Shown here piece by piece: positions 4,880 through 11,919 of a DNA stretch of 13,828 nucleotides (its first letter is position 1; every line of letters starts with the position of its first letter). This DNA comes from Galactobacter sp. (GTDB lineage: Bacteria; Actinomycetota; Actinomycetes; Actinomycetales; Micrococcaceae), in contig JALAHE010000298.1 of NCBI GenBank assembly GCA_022712075.1, forward strand, positions 1-13,828. Reading direction: 5' to 3'. The notes under the pieces were generated by a model. It saw only the letters and a program-made list of their open reading frames with translations, was not told the DNA's origin and made no database searches. The position numbers and the translations under genes are program-made.

Positions 4880-7182
4880 GCGCGCAGAAGTTCAACATCG
4901 ACACGGTCGAGAACGCCGCGGCAACCCCGGGCGAAGAGCAGCCGTGGGCCGAGCTTGGCCTGAAGCAGGACGAGTACCAGCGCATCGTTGATCTGCTGGG
5001 CCGCCGCCCCACCGCCGCCGAGCTCGCGATGTACTCGGTCATGTGGAGCGAGCACTGCTCCTACAAGTCCTCCAAGATCCACCTCAAGAAGTTCGGCGCC
5101 AAGCTGGACGAGGCGATGAAGAAGGACATGATGGTCGGCATCGGCGAGAACGCCGGCGTGACCGACCTGGGCGACGGCTGGGCCGTGACCTTCAAGGTCG
5201 AGTCCCACAACCACCCGTCCTTCGTGGAGCCCTACCAGGGCGCCGCGACCGGCATCGGCGGCATCGTCCGCGACATCATCTCCATGGGCGCCCGCCCCGT
5301 GGCCGTCATGGATCCGCTGCGCTTCGGCGCGATCGATCACCCGGACACCGCCCGCCTCGTGCACGGCATCGTCTCCGGCATCGGCGGCTACGGCAACTCC
5401 CTCGGCCTGCCGAACATCGGCGGCGAGACCGTCTTCGACGAGGTCTACCAGGCCAACCCGCTCGTGAACGCCCTCGCCGTCGGCGTACTGCGCCACGAGG
5501 ACCTGCGCCTGGCCAACGCCTCCGGCGTCGGCAACCGCGTGGTGCTCTTCGGCGCCCGCACGGGCGGCGACGGCATCGGCGGCGCCTCCGTGCTGGCCTC
5601 CGAGTCGTTCGACGACACCAAGCCCTCCAAGCGCCCCGCGGTGCAGGTGGGCGATCCCTTCGCCGAGAAGGTCCTCATCGAGTGCTGCCTCGAGCTCTTC
5701 AAGGCCGAGCTCGTCGAGGGCATCCAGGACCTGGGCGCCGCAGGCATCTCCTGCGCCACCTCGGAGCTGGCCTCCAACGGCGACGGCGGCATGCAGGTGG
5801 AACTCACCGACGTGCTGCTGCGCGACCCCACCCTGACCCCCGGCGAGATCCTCATGTCGGAGTCGCAGGAGCGCATGATGGCGGTCGTCACCCCGGCCAA
5901 GGCCGAGGCCTTCGAGGCCGTCATGGCCAAGTGGGGCGTGGAGTACTCCTGGCTGGGCGAGGTCACCGATACCGGTCGCCTCATCATCACGTGGGACGGC
6001 GAGACCATCGTCGACGTCGACCCGCGCTCGGTGGCCCACGACGGGCCCACCTACGATCGCCCGCAGACGCGCCCGGCCCGCCAAGACGCGCTGCAGGCCG
6101 ACACCTTCCGCTCTTCCGCGGCCGGCGCCTCCCTGCCGGCTTCGGGCGACGAGCTGCGCTCGTCGCTCCTGGAGCTGATCGCCTCGCCGAACCTGTGCGA
6201 CAAGTCCTGGATCACCAACCAGTACGACCGCTACGTGGGCGGCAACACCGCCCAGGCGATGCCCGACGACGCGGGCGTGGTTCGCGTCGACGAGGCCACG
6301 GGAATGGGCGTGGGTCTGGCGACCGACGCCAACGGCCGTTACGCCTACCTGGATCCCTACGCCGGCGCCCAGCTGGCGCTGGCCGAGTCCTACCGCAACG
6401 TCGCCACCACCGGCGCCGTGCCGATGGCCGTGACCGACTGCCTGAACTTCGGCTCCCCCGAGGATCCCGAGGTCATGTGGCAGTTCGTGCAGGCCATCGA
6501 CGGCCTGTCCGATGCGTGCCTCGAGCTGCAGGTTCCGGTCACGGGCGGCAACGTCTCGCTGTACAACCAGACCGGTTCCACGGCGATCCACCCCACCCCC
6601 GTGGTGGGCGTGCTCGGCCGCTTCGACGACGTCTCCCGCCGCACGCCCTCGGGCTGGCGCGAGGAGCACGACGGCGAGGCTATCTACCTGCTGGGCACCA
6701 CGAGCGACGAGCTGGACGGCTCCGAGTTCGCGAACCTGCGCGGCCACCTGGGCGGCCTGCCGCCCGAGGTTGACCTGCAGGCGGAGAAGACCCTGGGTCA
6801 GATCCTGATCGCGGCCTCCCGCGACGGCATGCTCGACGCCGCGCACGACCTCTCCGAGGGTGGCCTCGCCGCCGCCCTGTCCGAGATGGTCCTGCGTCAC
6901 GGCGTGGGCGCCCGCGTGAACCTGGAGCCGCTGCTGCAGCGCGACGGGGTGGACGCCTTCACGGCGCTCTTCTCCGAGTCTCAGGGCCGCGCCCTGGTCG
7001 CCGTGCCGCGCGCCGAGGAGGAGCGTTTCGCCGACATGGTCGGCATGCGCAACTACCCGGCCCTGCGCCTGGGTGTTGTCGAGGCCGAGTCCGGCGCCCT
7101 GGACATCCAGGACCTGTTCTCCGTACCCGTCGAGGAGCTGCGCGAGGCCAACACGGCCACGCTCGCCAAGCACTTCGGCTGA
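4876..7182 (+). CDS. purL: Phosphoribosylformylglycinamidine synthase subunit PurL (short type)
   Basis: The ATP-dependent synthetase subunit that joins ammonia to FGAR to make FGAM. The 768 residues fit the short PurL that needs separate PurS and PurQ; the large fused form has about 1,300. Recognisable parts are WSEHCSYKSSK (57-67), with the conserved histidine 60; KVESHNHPSFVEPYQGAATG (107-126); GGIVRDI (128-134); a second-half copy with GGNVSLYNQT (557-566); and HDLSEGGLA (from 657). The two halves show the duplicated AIR-synthetase-like fold of the family. It begins at GTG 4876, whose GTGA overlaps the purQ stop, so translation is coupled. A perfect 11-bp hairpin 25 nt after the stop probably ends the operon. 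Confidence 0.97.
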   Translation: MSAQKFNIDTVENAAATPGEEQPWAELGLKQDEYQRIVDLLGRRPTAAELAMYSVMWSEHCSYKSSKIHLKKFGAKLDEAMKKDMMVGIGENAGVTDLGDGWAVTFKVESHNHPSFVEPYQGAATGIGGIVRDIISMGARPVAVMDPLRFGAIDHPDTARLVHGIVSGIGGYGNSLGLPNIGGETVFDEVYQANPLVNALAVGVLRHEDLRLANASGVGNRVVLFGARTGGDGIGGASVLASESFDDTKPSKRPAVQVGDPFAEKVLIECCLELFKAELVEGIQDLGAAGISCATSELASNGDGGMQVELTDVLLRDPTLTPGEILMSESQERMMAVVTPAKAEAFEAVMAKWGVEYSWLGEVTDTGRLIITWDGETIVDVDPRSVAHDGPTYDRPQTRPARQDALQADTFRSSAAGASLPASGDELRSSLLELIASPNLCDKSWITNQYDRYVGGNTAQAMPDDAGVVRVDEATGMGVGLATDANGRYAYLDPYAGAQLALAESYRNVATTGAVPMAVTDCLNFGSPEDPEVMWQFVQAIDGLSDACLELQVPVTGGNVSLYNQTGSTAIHPTPVVGVLGRFDDVSRRTPSGWREEHDGEAIYLLGTTSDELDGSEFANLRGHLGGLPPEVDLQAEKTLGQILIAASRDGMLDAAHDLSEGGLAAALSEMVLRHGVGARVNLEPLLQRDGVDAFTALFSESQGRALVAVPRAEEERFADMVGMRNYPALRLGVVEAESGALDIQDLFSVPVEELREANTATLAKHFG

Positions 7183-7206
7183 ATCTATGACGCCAGCAAC
7201 GGCGCC

Positions 7207-7254
7207 GGCGGCCCGCCTTCATCCGCTCCTCACGGAGACCGACGGCGGGCCGCC
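7207..7254 (+). terminator. Hairpin terminator after purSQL
   Basis: GGCGGCCCGCC (7207-7217) and GGCGGGCCGCC (7244-7254) are perfect reverse complements around a 26-nt loop, and the loop can form a small inner CTCC/GGAG stem. It begins 25 nt after the purL stop. No T-run follows. It could also block convergent transcription coming from kdpE. Confidence 0.6.
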
Positions 7255-7326
7255 AGCTCGTTCCAGGCTGCATTGATTGACCTCATTGCTTGCCGTCCCT
7301 CGCAGGTTCCACGCTTTGCTCCGCCC

Positions 7327-7461
7327 ATGAGTTCGCCCGTGTCCGCCACTCCACGAACCAGAACGCCCTTGGGCGCTCTGACACTGGCGACCGATGGCGA
7401 CCTGGCGGGCGTATGGGAAACCACTACGCCGGCACCCAAGCGGATACCACCTGAGATCTAG
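7327..7461 (+). pseudogene. Possible remnant of an Ogt/MGMT-type methylated-DNA-protein cysteine methyltransferase (N-terminal stub)
   Basis: An open frame of 44 codons from ATG 7327 encodes TRTPLGALTLATDGDLAGVW (residues 11-30). This strongly resembles the start of the N-terminal domain of O6-alkylguanine-DNA alkyltransferases (pattern TPLGxLxLxxxDxxLxGVxW), followed by a TPAPKRIPPE segment also like that family. The frame stops at 7461, exactly where the reverse-strand kdpE gene begins, so the catalytic PCHR domain and everything after it are gone. There is no ribosome site, and codon use (AGA, ATA, TTG) is less GC-biased than in the flanking genes. The likeliest reading is a decayed fragment left by a rearrangement that joined the pur and kdp loci. 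A chance resemblance in 20 residues cannot be excluded without a search. Confidence 0.4.
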
Positions 7462-8165
7462 GATCGCCGAGCCTCGCCGTCCAAAACCAGGCGGTACCCC
7501 ATCCCCTGTTCGGTCAAGAGGTGCACAGGGTGGGCGGGGTCCGCCTCGAGCTTGCGGCGTAACTGCGAAACATACAGGCGCAGGTATCCGGTGTCCTGCA
7601 CGTCGTCCGTGCCCCAGATCTCGCGGTAGAGCATCTGCCGCGTCACGAGCTTGCCCGCGTTGCGGACCAGCGTCTCGAGGAACTTCCACTCCGTCGGCGT
7701 GAGCCGCACTGGCGCCCCGCCTCGTTCGACCATGTGCGCCCCGACGTCCACGCTCACCTCCCCCAGGCGCACCACCGCCTCGGGCAAGGGGGCCGCGCCG
7801 CCGTCGTTCCCCGAACGGCGGACCAAGGCGCGCAGGCGCGCGAGCAGCTCGTCCACGCCGAAGGGCTTGGTCACGTAGTCGTCGGCTCCGGCGTCGAGCG
7901 CGCGCACCTTGTCGGCCGAGTCGGTGCGCCCGGACAGCACCAGGATCGGCACGGCGGAGAACGCGCGGATCCCCTCGATCACCTCGAAGCCGGAGAGCTT
8001 GGGCATCCCCAGGTCCACGAGACACACATCGGGGTGGCGCGCCGTGGCCGCCTGGAGGGCCTCCGCGCCGTCCCGCGCGGCGATCACCTCGTCGCCGCGG
8101 GCGCGCAGGAGCAAGCCCAGCGCGCGGACCATCTGGCCGTCGTCGTCGGCAATCAGCACCTTCAT
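7458..8165 (-). CDS. kdpE: Response regulator KdpE, OmpR family
   Basis: Transcription factor of the KdpDE two-component system, which switches on the high-affinity K+ pump kdpFABC. Its 235 residues are normal for the family. The receiver domain (about 1-115) has the acidic pocket D7-D9, phospho-acceptor D51 in CLVDLGMP, S78, and K100 in VTKPFG. The winged-helix DNA-binding domain (about 135-228) carries LTPTEWKFLETLVRNAGKLV and SQLRRKLE, ending in the usual GMGYRL wing. The start ATG overlaps the kdpD stop by 4 nt, so sensor and regulator are co-translated. A direct repeat at 11126-11143 upstream of kdpD is a candidate target of this protein. The 3' end abuts an alkyltransferase-like remnant read from the other strand. 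Confidence 0.95.
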   Translation of the reverse strand: MKVLIADDDGQMVRALGLLLRARGDEVIAARDGAEALQAATARHPDVCLVDLGMPKLSGFEVIEGIRAFSAVPILVLSGRTDSADKVRALDAGADDYVTKPFGVDELLARLRALVRRSGNDGGAAPLPEAVVRLGEVSVDVGAHMVERGGAPVRLTPTEWKFLETLVRNAGKLVTRQMLYREIWGTDDVQDTGYLRLYVSQLRRKLEADPAHPVHLLTEQGMGYRLVLDGEARRS

Positions 8166-11026
8166 GCGTTCAAGTCCTTGCTCGTCTCACCGGCGCGCGC
8201 CGGTTCTGCCTCGTGCATCGTTTCCATCCGTCCGGTGGGCCCGCCGTCAGCCCCCGCAGGCGCCCCGGCCCGTTGCCGCGGCCGGAAGGCGGGCAGCGTC
8301 CCGGTCGTGGCACCGGGCGCGGAACGAGGAAGCGTGATCACCATCGTGAGGCCGCCGCCCGGGGTGTCCTCGGCCTCGATGCTCCCGCCCATGCCCGTGA
8401 CAAAGCCGCGCGCCACGGCCAGGCCGAGGCCCAGCCCCGTCGAGTTGTCGGTGTCACCCAGGCGCTGGAACGGCTGGAACAGGCGCTCGCGCCGCTCGGG
8501 CTCAATCCCCGGCCCGGTGTCCACGATGCGCAGCTGCGCCGACTCGCCAAAGGCGCTCAGCCCCAGCCGCACGGGCGCCCCAGCCGGCTGGAAACGCAGG
8601 GCGTTGGCCAGCAGGTTCACGAGGACGCGCTGCAGCAACACGGGATCGGCCAGCACCAGCACGGGTTCCTCCGGCCACACGAGGCGGACCTCCGCAGGGC
8701 CGAGCCCCAGTTCGTCCAGCGCCGCGAGGGCAACGTCCTCCGGCCGCACGTCCTTGGTGATGACGGCCAGCGCCCCGGCCTCGAGGCGCGAAACATCAAG
8801 CAGATTGGTCACGAGGTCGGTCAGCGTCTCGAGCGCTTCGGCGGCGGTGTCCAGCAGCTCGCGCCGGTCCTCGAGGGTGAGCCGCACCTGCTCGGAGCGC
8901 AGCGCCCCGAGCGAGGTCACCGCCGCCGCGAGCGGCCGGCGCAGGTCGTGGCCCACGGCGTTCAGGAGCGCGGTCCGCACGCGGTCAGCCTCCTCCACGA
9001 CGCGGGACTCCACGGCCGACTTCTGCAGCCGCGCGTGCTCCATGGCCGCCGCGAGCTGGCCTGCCACGGCGTGCAAGAGCCGCCGATCGGCCGCCGTCGC
9101 GTTGCCGCCCAGCACGCGCAGCGCCGCGCGCTCGCCCACGGGCTCGCTCTGCACGTCCTCGCCCTCCAGCGCCAGGCACGGGGCGCGCCCCTCCTTGTCG
9201 ATGCCCGACGCCGCGTGCTCGCCACCCGCGCGCGCCTCGCCAGCCGGGGCGGCAGGCAAGGCGGCGGGAAGGCTGGCGGCACCCAGGGTGCCGCCGCCGG
9301 TGTCACCCGGCCTCGCGCCGTCGGGCCCGAAACCACCCTCGGCGCCGAACAATGCGCCCCGGCCCAGCCCCGCGCCGTCGTGCACAGCTCGCGCCGCGCC
9401 CTCGGGCCCGGCGTCCTCGTCCCAGGCCACGAGTGCGCCGCCCTTGATGAGTTCCACCCGCCGGGCGCCGAGCGCCTCGCGCGTGCGCAGCAGCATCTCC
9501 GGCACGGCGGACTCCCCGTGCACCGCGGCGGCTGCCACGTGGGCCAGGAGCTCGGACTCGGCGGCCGCCCGCCCGGCCACGCGAGCGCGGCGGGCCGCCT
9601 GGTCAACCACCCAGGAGACCAGGAGCCCGTTGATGATGTAGAGGACTAGAGCCACGACGTGCATGGGCTCGGCGATGGAGACCGTGGTGGTGGGCGCCAC
9701 GAAGAAGAAGTCGAGCGAGAGGCCGGAGAGCACGGCCGTGAACAGCGCGGGCCACCAGCCGCCCACGAGCGCCACGCCCACCACCAGCAATTGGTAGGTC
9801 AGGGCGTGCGCCACGAGCGCCTCGTCGCCGTGCATGTGGGACATGAGCCAGGTCAGGACCGGCCCGCCGACCACCGCGAGCGCGAAGCCCATGAGGAGGC
9901 GCCAGCGCGAGAGCGCGCCGCCGCGCGGCAAGCGCTGCGCCCCGGCGGCCTGGGCGTGGTTGACGAGGTGGACGTCGATGTCGCCGGCCTCGCGCACCAC
10001 GGTGGCGCCGATGCCGGGCCCGGTCAGCAGGGCGCGCAGGCGGCCGCGGCGGCTCGCGCCGAGCACGAGCTGCGTGGCGTCCACGCCGCGGGCGAAGTCG
10101 ACGAGCGCGCTCGGCACGTCCTCGCCGCGCACCTCGTGGAAGGAGCCGCCGAGGCGTTCGACGAGCTCGCGCTGCCGGCCCAGTTCGGCCGGCTCGGAAC
10201 GCGTGAGGCCGTCCTGCGGGAGCACGTGAACGGCGAGGAGCTCGCCGCCCGCGGTCCGCGCGGCGATGCGCGCGCCGCGGCGCAGCAGGGTCTCGCCCTC
10301 GGGGCCACCCGTGAGGGAGACGACCACGCGTTCGCGCGTGGCCCATTGCTCGCCGATCCCCTGCTCGCGGCGGTAGTCGCGCAGCGAGGACTCCACGCCG
10401 TCGGCGAGCCAGAGCAGCGCCAGCTCGCGCAGGCCGGTCAGGTTGCCGAGGCGGAAGTAGTGGGAGAGGGCGGCGTCCACGCGCTCGGCCGGGTAGACCA
10501 GCCCGGCGGAGAGCCGCTCCCGGAGGGCACCGGGATCCAGGTCGACGAGTTCCACGCGCTCGGCGCGGCGCACCACGTCGTCCGGCACGGTCTCCTGCTG
10601 CCGCACGCCGGTGATGGCGGCGACCACATCGGAGAGCGACTCGAGATGCTGCACGTTCACCGTGGTGAGCACGTTGATGCCGGCGCCGAGCAGCTCGACG
10701 ACGTCCTCCCAGCGCTTGGCATGGCGGGAGCCGGGCGCGTTTGAATGGGCCAGCTCGTCCACGAGCACCACGTCGGGTGCCCGATCGAGGATCGCGTCGA
10801 GGTCCATCTCCTCCAGGGCCACGCCCTGGTGCCGCACCAAGCGGCGGGGCAGCACCTCCAGGCCCTCCACAAGCGCGGCCGTGGCGGCGCGGCCGTGGGT
10901 CTCCACGAGCCCGACCACCACGTCGCGGCCCTGCTGGGCCCACTCGTGCGCCTGCTCGAGCATGGCGTAGCTCTTGCCCACGCCGGGTGCCGCACCGAGG
11001 TAGACCCTCAGCCGCCCTTCCTTCAT
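8162..11026 (-). CDS. kdpD: Sensor histidine kinase KdpD
   Basis: Membrane sensor kinase for K+ limitation that phosphorylates KdpE. Its 954 residues show the full KdpD layout. The N-terminal KdpD domain has Walker A GAAPGVGKS (11-19), a DVVLVDELAHSN Walker B-like segment (85-96) and TVNVQHLESL (122-131). A USP-like domain (about 232-356) follows, then four membrane helices (about 376-395, 407-424, 426-443, 455-474), a GAF-like region (about 490-665), HisKA with His693 in GHDLRRPL, and the ATPase domain with LANAL (806-810), DTGPGI (836-841) and GLGLGLAVARG. Unusual features are a roughly 75-residue Ala/Gly/Pro-rich insertion in the GAF-like region (536-612) and a 50-residue hydrophilic tail after the catalytic domain. 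The ribosome site AGAGGAG precedes the ATG. It is coupled to kdpE by ATGA. Confidence 0.96.
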   Translation of the reverse strand: MKEGRLRVYLGAAPGVGKSYAMLEQAHEWAQQGRDVVVGLVETHGRAATAALVEGLEVLPRRLVRHQGVALEEMDLDAILDRAPDVVLVDELAHSNAPGSRHAKRWEDVVELLGAGINVLTTVNVQHLESLSDVVAAITGVRQQETVPDDVVRRAERVELVDLDPGALRERLSAGLVYPAERVDAALSHYFRLGNLTGLRELALLWLADGVESSLRDYRREQGIGEQWATRERVVVSLTGGPEGETLLRRGARIAARTAGGELLAVHVLPQDGLTRSEPAELGRQRELVERLGGSFHEVRGEDVPSALVDFARGVDATQLVLGASRRGRLRALLTGPGIGATVVREAGDIDVHLVNHAQAAGAQRLPRGGALSRWRLLMGFALAVVGGPVLTWLMSHMHGDEALVAHALTYQLLVVGVALVGGWWPALFTAVLSGLSLDFFFVAPTTTVSIAEPMHVVALVLYIINGLLVSWVVDQAARRARVAGRAAAESELLAHVAAAAVHGESAVPEMLLRTREALGARRVELIKGGALVAWDEDAGPEGAARAVHDGAGLGRGALFGAEGGFGPDGARPGDTGGGTLGAASLPAALPAAPAGEARAGGEHAASGIDKEGRAPCLALEGEDVQSEPVGERAALRVLGGNATAADRRLLHAVAGQLAAAMEHARLQKSAVESRVVEEADRVRTALLNAVGHDLRRPLAAAVTSLGALRSEQVRLTLEDRRELLDTAAEALETLTDLVTNLLDVSRLEAGALAVITKDVRPEDVALAALDELGLGPAEVRLVWPEEPVLVLADPVLLQRVLVNLLANALRFQPAGAPVRLGLSAFGESAQLRIVDTGPGIEPERRERLFQPFQRLGDTDNSTGLGLGLAVARGFVTGMGGSIEAEDTPGGGLTMVITLPRSAPGATTGTLPAFRPRQRAGAPAGADGGPTGRMETMHEAEPARAGETSKDLNA

Positions 11027-11070
11027 GCCGCGCGCTCCTCTTGAACGTCGATGCTCCGCCTCCGGCGCCG

Positions 11071-11076
11071 AGCCTA
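11071..11076 (-). promoter_or_regulatory. -10-like hexamer TAGGCT, candidate kdpDE promoter
   Basis: Read on the - strand, TAGGCT fits TANNNT; it would start transcription near 11064, about 38 nt before kdpD. No -35 match lies 16-18 nt upstream, which is usual for promoters that depend on an activator. The candidate KdpE repeat lies about 50-67 nt further upstream. Support is positional. Confidence 0.35.
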
Positions 11077-11125
11077 CGCGCGCGGCGGGGGCGCCGGCCC
11101 CGGTTCGCCCGCGCCGGGCGGAAGT

Positions 11126-11143
11126 CTCACGCTTTCCTCACGC
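11126..11143 (-). promoter_or_regulatory. Putative KdpE-binding direct repeat (GCGTGAG, 11-nt period)
   Basis: On the - strand the sequence reads GCGTGAGgaaaGCGTGAG: two identical 7-nt half-sites (11143-11137 and 11132-11126) exactly 11 nt apart, or one helical turn. OmpR-family regulators usually bind such tandem half-sites as head-to-tail dimers. It lies about 100 nt upstream of kdpD in the gap that separates the pump genes from the regulator genes, where an autoregulatory KdpE site would make sense. No published site is matched; this is inference. Confidence 0.45.
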
Positions 11144-11178
11144 CCGCGCCGTCGGGCCGGGGTTCCCCGGCGCTGCAA

Positions 11179-11195
11179 TGCACGACGGCGGGTGG
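11179..11195 (+). repeat. Third copy of the 17-nt intergenic motif
   Basis: TGCACGACGGCGGGTGG matches 3572-3588 at 16 of 17 positions and the inverted copy at 3686-3670 at 16 of 17. A partial inverted partner, CGCCGTCG (11147-11154), pairs with CGACGGCG (11183-11190). Together they enclose a small GCCGGGG-TT-CCCCGGC palindrome (11156-11171). All three copies are in non-coding DNA. Confidence 0.4.
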
Positions 11196-11205
11196 GAGCC
11201 AGGGT

Positions 11206-11236
11206 GGGCCGGGCACCCTGAGCGGGTGCCCGGCCC
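11206..11236 (-). terminator. Strong hairpin terminator downstream of kdpC
   Basis: GGGCCGGGCACCC (11206-11218) and GGGTGCCCGGCCC (11224-11236) form a perfect 13-bp stem with a 5-nt loop, 26 nt after the kdpC stop on the - strand. There is no T-run. It probably ends or attenuates the kdp pump transcript, so only part of it would read into kdpDE. Confidence 0.7.
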
Positions 11237-11261
11237 GAGCGGCCACGTCCCCGGCGCTGCG

Positions 11262-11888
11262 CTAGCGCGAGGAGCCTGAGGCCGCCTCGAGCGAGGCGTT
11301 GAGCCGCAGCACGTTGACGCGGGCCTGGCCAGGCAGCACCACCCACGGCCGATCGGTCGCCGCCTCCACGAGGGCGCGCACCTCCTCCTCGGCCAGCCCC
11401 CGCTCGCGCGCCACGCGAGGCAGCTGCAGCGCCGCGTACTCGGGCGAGATGTCCGGGTCCAGGCCGGACGCGGAGGCGGTCACGGCGTCGGCCGGCACCG
11501 TCGCGGGCTCCACGCCCTCGAACGCGGCCACCGCCGCGCGGCGCTCGCGGATCGCCTCCACGAGTTCCGGATTGGTGGGCCCCAGGTTTGAACCGCCGGA
11601 GCTCATGGCGTCGTAGCCGTCGCCCGCTGCGGAGGGGCGGGGCTGGAAGCACCGCGGATCGGGCGAGCCGTCGGCCAGCAGGTAGCTCTGGCCGATCAGC
11701 GCGGAGCCGACCACCTCCCCCGAGCCGTCGCGCACGAGCGAGCCGGCGGCCTGCGCCGGCGCCACGAGCCGCCCGAGGCCCACCATGGCCAGCGGGTAGG
11801 CGACGCCGAGCAGCACGGTCATGATCAACAAGAGCCGCAGGGCCGTGGAGCGCGGGCCCCAAGGGGAACGGCCGGTGGCCGGGGACAT
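11262..11888 (-). CDS. kdpC: Potassium-transporting ATPase subunit KdpC
   Basis: Single-span membrane subunit of the KdpFABC K+ pump, which stabilises the complex and raises ATP affinity of KdpB. With the start at 11888 it has 208 residues: a short cytoplasmic N-terminus, one membrane helix (about 16-38) and a soluble domain. Family motifs are GSALIGQSY (61-69), FQPRPSAAGDGYDA (81-94), GGSNLGPTNPEL (98-109) and VTASASGLDPDISPEYA (136-152). The ATG at 11888 has a GAAAGG site 7 nt upstream and yields the usual family N-terminus. Two in-frame ATGs further upstream (11918, one base after the kdpB stop, and 11903) would add 10 or 5 residues but lack a ribosome site. It follows kdpB directly, in the usual A-B-C order. 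Confidence 0.94.
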   Translation of the reverse strand: MSPATGRSPWGPRSTALRLLLIMTVLLGVAYPLAMVGLGRLVAPAQAAGSLVRDGSGEVVGSALIGQSYLLADGSPDPRCFQPRPSAAGDGYDAMSSGGSNLGPTNPELVEAIRERRAAVAAFEGVEPATVPADAVTASASGLDPDISPEYAALQLPRVARERGLAEEEVRALVEAATDRPWVVLPGQARVNVLRLNASLEAASGSSR

Positions 11889-11919
11889 GGTGAAACCTTT
11901 CATGGCGGTGATGGGCATG

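Noticed and set aside
4831..7173. Open frame of 780 codons on the - strand opposite purL
   Set aside because: It mirrors the strongly GC-biased purL codons; its composition is dominated by Gly/Ala/Val/His and it has no domain.
7273..7461. Intact small gene of 62 codons after purL
   Set aside because: It has no ribosome site, its first 18 residues resemble nothing, and the remainder looks like only the first part of an alkyltransferase; treated as a remnant.
7734..9641. Open frame of 635 codons on the + strand opposite kdpE and kdpD
   Set aside because: Ser/Arg/Pro/Ala-rich shadow of verified kdpDE; no ribosome site or domain.
11916..11918. ATG directly after the kdpB stop as the kdpC start
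   Set aside because: No ribosome site; the ATG at 11888 has GAAAGG at good spacing. Coupled translation from the earlier ATG remains possible.
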